From: a bacterium | Lineage (GTDB): Bacteria; Chloroflexota; Dormibacteria; UBA8260; Bog-877 | DNA: 10,307 nucleotides | Direction: 5' to 3' | Assembly: GCA_021791345.1 (NCBI GenBank) | Contig: JAJYWT010000079.1 | Span: forward strand, 1-10,307 | Part shown: positions 7,157-10,307 of the stretch, one piece after another | Layout: the number at the start of each line of letters is the position of its first letter | How positions within the stretch are numbered: the first letter of the stretch is position 1 | Program-made: the position numbers and the translations under genes | Notes under the pieces: model-generated | Database searches by the model: none | Told to the model about the DNA's origin: nothing | What the model saw: the letters and a program-made list of their open reading frames with translations, nothing else

Positions 7157-7175
7157 GTCCACCGAAATCGTGGAC
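7157..7175. repeat. inverted repeat (hairpin) in gene-poor region
   Basis: GTCCAC and GTGGAC form a perfect 6-bp stem around the 7-base loop CGAAATC. Directly after it, GGGGACACGTCCAGCC continues the same GTCC/GGAC vocabulary, as in the multi-repeat ends of some insertion sequences. That resemblance is only impressionistic and no transposase accompanies it. Confidence 0.35.
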
Positions 7176-7420
7176 CGGGGGACACGTCCAGCCACTTCAG
7201 GCTGACAGTCTCAGCGGTGTCCTGCCCAGGCGCCGTGGACCAGCACCTCACCCTCGATGTCTAGAGGTCTGCCCTCAAGGCGCGCATCGAGTGGAATCCT
7301 GTGGGCAACTTCGCGCGCCGGTTGCCACGCTTCCGGAGGGCGCTGGATGAGCAGCTACCGCGGCATGCCAGGCCCGGCGCTGGCCAACAATGCAACGCTC
7401 CGTCTACACGATCGTCGGAC

Positions 7421-7449
7421 CCGCATGGCGGGATTCGGACCCACCACCT
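7421..7449 (-). other. tRNA 3'-half-like segment (possible remnant)
   Basis: On the minus strand AGGTG, GTGGG, TCCGAAT, CCCGC, CATGCGG reads like a variable loop, T-stem, T-loop, T-stem and 3' acceptor strand of a tRNA. The T-loop TCCGAAT differs from the usual TTCGAAT at one key base. I cannot find the matching 5' acceptor strand (CCGCATG on the same strand) or an anticodon arm upstream, so it is not a working tRNA. tRNA 3' ends are common integration sites, and a remnant at the edge of an interrupted operon would fit, but chance resemblance is possible. Confidence 0.25.
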
Positions 7450-7471
7450 CAGCGCCGCGGGCGGGAGTCCC

Positions 7472-7493
7472 CTGCTGAGATTGGGCTCAGCGG
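7472..7493 (-). terminator. hairpin spanning the nuoD stop codon
   Basis: GCTGAG (7491-7486, minus strand) pairs perfectly with CTCAGC (7479-7474) around a 6-base loop, extended by one G-T and one G-C pair to 7493/7472. The nuoD TGA lies inside the stem. No T-run follows, so it is not a classic Rho-independent terminator. A third copy of GCTGAG at 7453-7448 could pair with the same CTCAGC instead, giving two exclusive folds. It may end or attenuate the nuoA-D transcript, or protect its 3' end. Confidence 0.35.
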
Positions 7494-8773
7494 TCGACGT
7501 CGCCCAGGATGATGTCTATCGACCCGATGACCGCCACCACGTCCGCCATGAGCTCGTCCTGGACCATGTAGGACAGAGCCGAGAGATTGCTGAACGAGGG
7601 GCCGCGAACTTTGCACCGGTAGGGCCGGTTGCCGCCGTCGCTGATCATCAGGAAGCCCAGCTCGCCGCGGGCGCTCTCGACCGCCGAGTACACCCGGCCG
7701 GGCGGGGGCCGAAAGCCCTCCGTGCTGATCTTGAAATGGTGGATGAGAGACTCCATCGAGTTGTCGATCTCCGTGCGCGGCGGCAGCACCACCTTGCGAT
7801 CCGGGGTGTTGACAGGTCCCCCTGGCAGCCCCTCGAGGGCCTGTTCCACAATGCGGCATGCCTCGCGCATCTCCCTGACACGCACCAGGTAGCGGTCGTA
7901 CACGTCTCCCCGCACCCCCACCGGGATCTCGAACTGGAAGTGGTCGTAGCTGGAGTAGGGCATGGCCCGCCGCACGTCGTAGGGTACGCCCGATCCCCTC
8001 AGGGTCGCGCCGGTGCACCCGTAGGAGATCGCGGTCGCGGAGTCGATCACGCCCAGGCCGATGGTGCGCTGGCGAAAGATCGGATTGGAGGTGAGCAGAC
8101 CCTCGTACTCGTCAACCCGCTTGGGAAACTCGGACACGAACGCACGCACCATCGGGACGAACTCGTCGGGGACATCCGCCATGAGGCCCCCGATCCTGAT
8201 GAAGCTAGTCATCATCCGCACCCCGGAGATCCACTCCATGATGTCGAGGATCTTGTCCCGTTCACGCCAGCAGTACATGAAGGCGGTGACCGCCCCGATG
8301 TCCATGGCGTGGGTGCCGAGCCAGATCAGGTGACTGGCGATCCGGGAAAGCTCGGCCACGATGACGCGGATGTACTGGCCCCGGGGTGGGATCTCGATCT
8401 CCAGCAACTTCTCAGCCGCTAAGGCGAAGCCGAAGTTGTTGATCGGGGGGGCGAGATAATCCATCCGGTCGGTGAGCGGAATGCACTGCTGGTAAATGTG
8501 GGACTCGAAGCTCTTCTCAAAGCCGGTGTGCAGGTAGCCAATGTCGGGGCGGCAGGCCCGCACATGCTCCCCGTCCAGGCTCAGCACCAAGCGGAGCACA
8601 CCATGCGTGCTGGGGTGCTGCGGCCCCATGTTGATCTCCAGCAGCTCCTCCCCGGTCTCGATCTTGTCGAGGAACTCACCCTGGCCCCCGGGGTGGATGC
8701 GGGGGATCCCCTCCTGCACCGGCACTCGATTTGGCGGGGTCCCGTCCCCCCTGATCGGCGGCAGGATCCCCAT
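7487..8773 (-). CDS. nuoD: NADH-quinone oxidoreductase subunit D (NuoD)
   Basis: NuoD is the 49-kDa-type subunit related to NiFe-hydrogenase large subunits. With NuoB it forms the quinone-reduction site. 428 residues, a normal length. Seen: the signature INMGPQHPSTHGVLRL (47-62), DIGYLHTGFEKSFE (77-90), the YLAPPINNFGFALAAEKLL helix region and the closing DIILGDVDR C-terminus at the quinone cavity. No metal ligands of the ancestral hydrogenase are expected. The start is ATG at 8773-8771, in a TGATG junction with the nuoC stop. The preceding GGAGCGCTCC (8776-8785) is a perfect 10-base palindrome that contains the GGAG Shine-Dalgarno core. The open frame upstream of 8773 lies within nuoC and has no NuoD character. 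The gene after it should be nuoE but is instead separated by 2.8 kb. Confidence 0.97.
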   Translation of the reverse strand: MGILPPIRGDGTPPNRVPVQEGIPRIHPGGQGEFLDKIETGEELLEINMGPQHPSTHGVLRLVLSLDGEHVRACRPDIGYLHTGFEKSFESHIYQQCIPLTDRMDYLAPPINNFGFALAAEKLLEIEIPPRGQYIRVIVAELSRIASHLIWLGTHAMDIGAVTAFMYCWRERDKILDIMEWISGVRMMTSFIRIGGLMADVPDEFVPMVRAFVSEFPKRVDEYEGLLTSNPIFRQRTIGLGVIDSATAISYGCTGATLRGSGVPYDVRRAMPYSSYDHFQFEIPVGVRGDVYDRYLVRVREMREACRIVEQALEGLPGGPVNTPDRKVVLPPRTEIDNSMESLIHHFKISTEGFRPPPGRVYSAVESARGELGFLMISDGGNRPYRCKVRGPSFSNLSALSYMVQDELMADVVAVIGSIDIILGDVDR

Positions 8774-9363
8774 CAGGAGCGCTCCACCGAGCCCCGCACC
8801 GCGCCGGGAAGGTACTCGGGGCGATCCTGCGGTGACAGCGCCCACTCGAGGTTGTGCGTGAACGCCACCGGCTCTCCAAAGGAAACGTAGTCCTTGCGCA
8901 GCGGATGGCCCTCCCAGTCGTCGGGCAGCAGGATGCGGGTCAGGTTGGGATGGTTGACGATGCGCAGCCCGAACAGGTCGAAGCACTCGCGCTCGTGCCA
9001 CTCCATACCCGGGTAGATGGCAGCTAAGGAGGGGACCTCGGTCTCCTCCTTAGCCCTGACCGCGATCGTCACCAGATCGTTGTGGATCAGGGATCTCAGC
9101 AGGTACATGACGTCGAACCGCAGGTCGCGCTCCGGCCAGTCGCTGCAGGTCATCGTCACCGGCATCTCATAGGCCATCTTGGGATCGTCCCGCAGCGCCC
9201 GCGCAACCTCCAGGAGCCGCTCCACCGGAATGAACACCGTGGTCTGATGGTGCTCCACGACTTCCTCGACCTCACCGGCTGGCAGAAGTGCGGTGATGAA
9301 CTCGGCGGCTCGCCTCCCCTCCACCGGACGCGCGAGCGAGGGGGGATCGGACTGGGAAGGCAC
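8773..9363 (-). CDS. nuoC: NADH-quinone oxidoreductase subunit C (NuoC)
   Basis: NuoC is the 30-kDa-type peripheral-arm subunit that packs against NuoD and helps assemble the connecting module. 196 residues. Seen: the family signature ERECFDLFGLRIVNHPNL (124-141) followed by RILLPDDWEGHPLRKDY (143-159). The DLRFDVMYLLRSL core strand and helix lies at about 80-92. The start chosen is GTG at 9363-9361, because GGGAG at 9373-9369 sits 5 nt before it. The GTG at 9369-9367, overlapping the nuoB stop, is in frame but would use that same GGGAG as its own codon region. Residues 104-114 are encoded within a strong 10-bp inverted repeat that includes a TTA leucine codon, which is uncommon in such GC-rich DNA. 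NuoC and NuoD are separate genes here, not fused. Confidence 0.96.
   Translation of the reverse strand: MPSQSDPPSLARPVEGRRAAEFITALLPAGEVEEVVEHHQTTVFIPVERLLEVARALRDDPKMAYEMPVTMTCSDWPERDLRFDVMYLLRSLIHNDLVTIAVRAKEETEVPSLAAIYPGMEWHERECFDLFGLRIVNHPNLTRILLPDDWEGHPLRKDYVSFGEPVAFTHNLEWALSPQDRPEYLPGAVRGSVERS
9023..9054 (-). repeat. 10-bp inverted repeat inside nuoC
   Basis: GCTAAGGAGG and its exact complement CCTCCTTAGC are separated by 12 bases, of which GAC/GTC can pair further around a 4-base CGAG loop after one A-C mismatch on the transcribed strand. The stem hides an AAGGAGG Shine-Dalgarno-like sequence. It encodes residues 104-114 of NuoC. Confidence 0.7.
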
Positions 9364-9365
9364 TG

Positions 9366-9950
9366 TCACTCCCTGATGCTGGACACGGGGGTCGCGGCGA
9401 TCTTCTTCTGCAACATGATCACAGCCTCGATGAGCCCCTCGGGACGAGGTGGGCAGCCGGGGATGTAGACATCCACCGGAACCACCTTGTCGACCCCCTG
9501 GATGATCGCGTAGTTGTTGAAGATTCCCCCGCAGGATGCGCAGGCTCCCATGGAGATCACCCACTTCGGGTCCGGCATCTGGTCGTAGATCTGGCGCAGC
9601 ACCGGACCCATCTTCTGCGACACACGGCCGGCGACGATCATGAGATCGGACTGACGCGGGGAAGCCCGAAACACCTCCGCCCCGAAGCGGGCCAGGTCGA
9701 ACCGGGCGTTGCTGGCTCCCATCATCTCGATCGCGCAGCACGCGAGCCCAAAGGTCGCCGGCCAGATCGACGAATACCGCCCCCAGGCGATCACCTTGCC
9801 CACGGTGGTCGAGAAGATCCCCTCGCGCGCGGCCGCGTCGGCCAGCTCCTGCTCGGAGGGTATGGCACCGGGGATGGCGGGTGCATCCGCGGATCCGACC
9901 CGGGCGGCGGCGAGCGCCGGCGGACGGCCGCGCAAGGCGTCGTCCCCCAT
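9366..9950 (-). CDS. nuoB: NADH-quinone oxidoreductase subunit B (NuoB)
   Basis: NuoB holds cluster N2, the last Fe-S centre, which passes electrons to quinone at the NuoB-NuoD interface. 194 residues. Seen: the tandem cysteines C71-C72 in [11 protein letters not shown]137 in [10 protein letters not shown] and C166 in [10 protein letters not shown], the complete N2 ligand set. [18 protein letters not shown] (97-114) is also diagnostic. The segment [19 protein letters not shown] (50-68) is the amphipathic region at the membrane surface. About 45 N-terminal residues precede the conserved core and are alanine- and proline-rich. The start is ATG at 9950-9948, in a TGATG junction with the nuoA stop, with GGAG 8 nt upstream. 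A longer open frame upstream lies within nuoA and is not NuoB-like. Confidence 0.97.
   Translation of the reverse strand: MGDDALRGRPPALAAARVGSADAPAIPGAIPSEQELADAAAREGIFSTTVGKVIAWGRYSSIWPATFGLACCAIEMMGASNARFDLARFGAEVFRASPRQSDLMIVAGRVSQKMGPVLRQIYDQMPDPKWVISMGACASCGGIFNNYAIIQGVDKVVPVDVYIPGCPPRPEGLIEAVIMLQKKIAATPVSSIRE
9369..9373 (-). promoter_or_regulatory. ribosome binding site deciding the nuoC start
   Basis: GGGAG on the minus strand, 5 nt before GTG at 9363. It favours 9363 over the in-frame GTG at 9369, and it lies in the last bases of nuoB, so the two genes are translationally linked. Confidence 0.5.
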
Positions 9951-10307
9951 CAGTCCCACTCCAGCGCACCCTTGCGCCAGACGTAGAGCAGCGCGATGCC
10001 CAAGAGGGCTACGAAGATCGCCATCTCCACGAACCCGAACATGTGTAGGTGGCTGCGCACGATCACCGCCCAGGGATACAGGAAGATCGCCTCCACGTCG
10101 AAGACGATGAAGAGCATGGCGGTGAGGTAGAAGCTGACGGAGAAGCGCCGGCGCGCGGCGGCTGCCGGCACGATGCCACATTCGTAGGGCAAGCCCTTGG
10201 CGACCGTGGGATGCCTCGGCCCCAGAGCCGTCGAGGCGACGGTCATCCCCGCGGCGACGGCCACCACCAGGATCACGAACGCCAAGAGCGGGAGGTAGTT
10301 GAACAGC
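9950..10307 (-). CDS. nuoA: NADH-quinone oxidoreductase subunit A (NuoA), 5' end outside window
   Basis: NuoA is a small three-helix membrane subunit beside the quinone channel. The frame is open to the right edge of the window and begins with [17 protein letters not shown], which matches the usual first helix of NuoA. The true start is therefore probably a few codons outside, and the in-frame TTG at 10285 would cut into that helix. Seen: the diagnostic loop LPYECGIVP, then [19 protein letters not shown] and [11 protein letters not shown] (the mobile cytoplasmic loop and second helix with conserved acidic residues), and a third helix ending in WRKGALEWD. It is normally the first gene of the operon, so the main nuo promoter is expected just outside the window. 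Its stop overlaps the nuoB start. Confidence 0.95.
   Translation of the reverse strand, partial: LFNYLPLLAFVILVVAVAAGMTVASTALGPRHPTVAKGLPYECGIVPAAAARRRFSVSFYLTAMLFIVFDVEAIFLYPWAVIVRSHLHMFGFVEMAIFVALLGIALLYVWRKGALEWD

Larger units (their letters stand above)
6611..7471. other. gene-poor stretch, possible degraded mobile DNA
   Basis: About 860 bases in which no reading frame looks like a real protein. The available frames are rich in S, P, R, T and H, have no good ribosome binding sites and match no family I can name. The stretch contains an 11-base direct repeat (6645 and 7109), a GTCAA-G-TTGAC palindrome (6865-6875), an inverted repeat at 7157-7175 and a tRNA-like segment near 7421-7449. Sequence just before the promoter at 6610 may include regulatory sites. 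I see no intact transposase or integrase. Confidence 0.5.

Noticed and set aside
6162..7486. CRISPR array or tandem repeats
   Set aside because: Only isolated short inverted and direct repeats were seen. There is no regular repeat-spacer pattern.
7421..7495. Functional tRNA gene after nuoD
   Set aside because: No 5' acceptor strand, no anticodon arm, and the invariant T at position 55 is replaced by C.
7301..8422. 373-residue plus-strand open frame opposite nuoD
   Set aside because: Antisense shadow of nuoD. Its N-terminal part includes the GIRTHH-type peptide that arises from translating the antisense of tRNA-like DNA.

Overview
The window is a bacterial respiratory complex I (NADH:quinone oxidoreductase) locus, almost all on the minus strand. 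Reading in the direction of transcription (right to left) it holds nuoA (5' end cut by the window), nuoB, nuoC, nuoD, then a 2.8 kb interruption, then nuoE, nuoF, nuoG and nuoH (3' end cut by the window). All eight subunits have their expected family motifs and cofactor ligands, and no frame is broken. The DNA is GC-rich. Neighbouring genes overlap by 1 to 4 bases (TGATG or GTGA junctions) or abut, and starts are often GTG or TTG. This fits a high-GC free-living bacterium such as Actinomycetota or the Chloroflexota/Dormibacterota-like soil lineages. The sequence alone does not decide among them.

Layout: 1-969 nuoH (partial); 966-2876 nuoG; 2877-4157 nuoF; 4154-4717 nuoE; 4718-4853 divergent intergenic region; 4854-6161 a plus-strand polytopic membrane protein of the polysaccharide flippase (Wzx/MVF-like) type; 6162-6319 convergent intergenic region; 6320-6544 a minus-strand 74-residue orphan protein with a textbook promoter and ribosome binding site; 6611-7486 a gene-poor stretch with inverted repeats and a tRNA 3'-half-like segment; 7487-8773 nuoD; 8773-9363 nuoC; 9366-9950 nuoB; 9950-10307 nuoA (partial).

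NuoE, NuoF and NuoG form the NADH-oxidising module (FMN plus Fe-S chain). NuoB, NuoC and NuoD form the quinone-reducing connecting module (cluster N2). NuoA and NuoH are the membrane subunits next to the quinone site. The remaining genes (nuoI to nuoN) would be expected to the left of the window.

The unusual feature is the split of the cluster between nuoD and nuoE by a block that carries an oppositely oriented flippase gene, a small promoter-equipped gene and possible mobile-DNA residue. The block looks like an insertion, which would leave nuoE-H needing read-through or a promoter of its own. No CRISPR array, intact transposase, integrase or intact RNA gene was seen.
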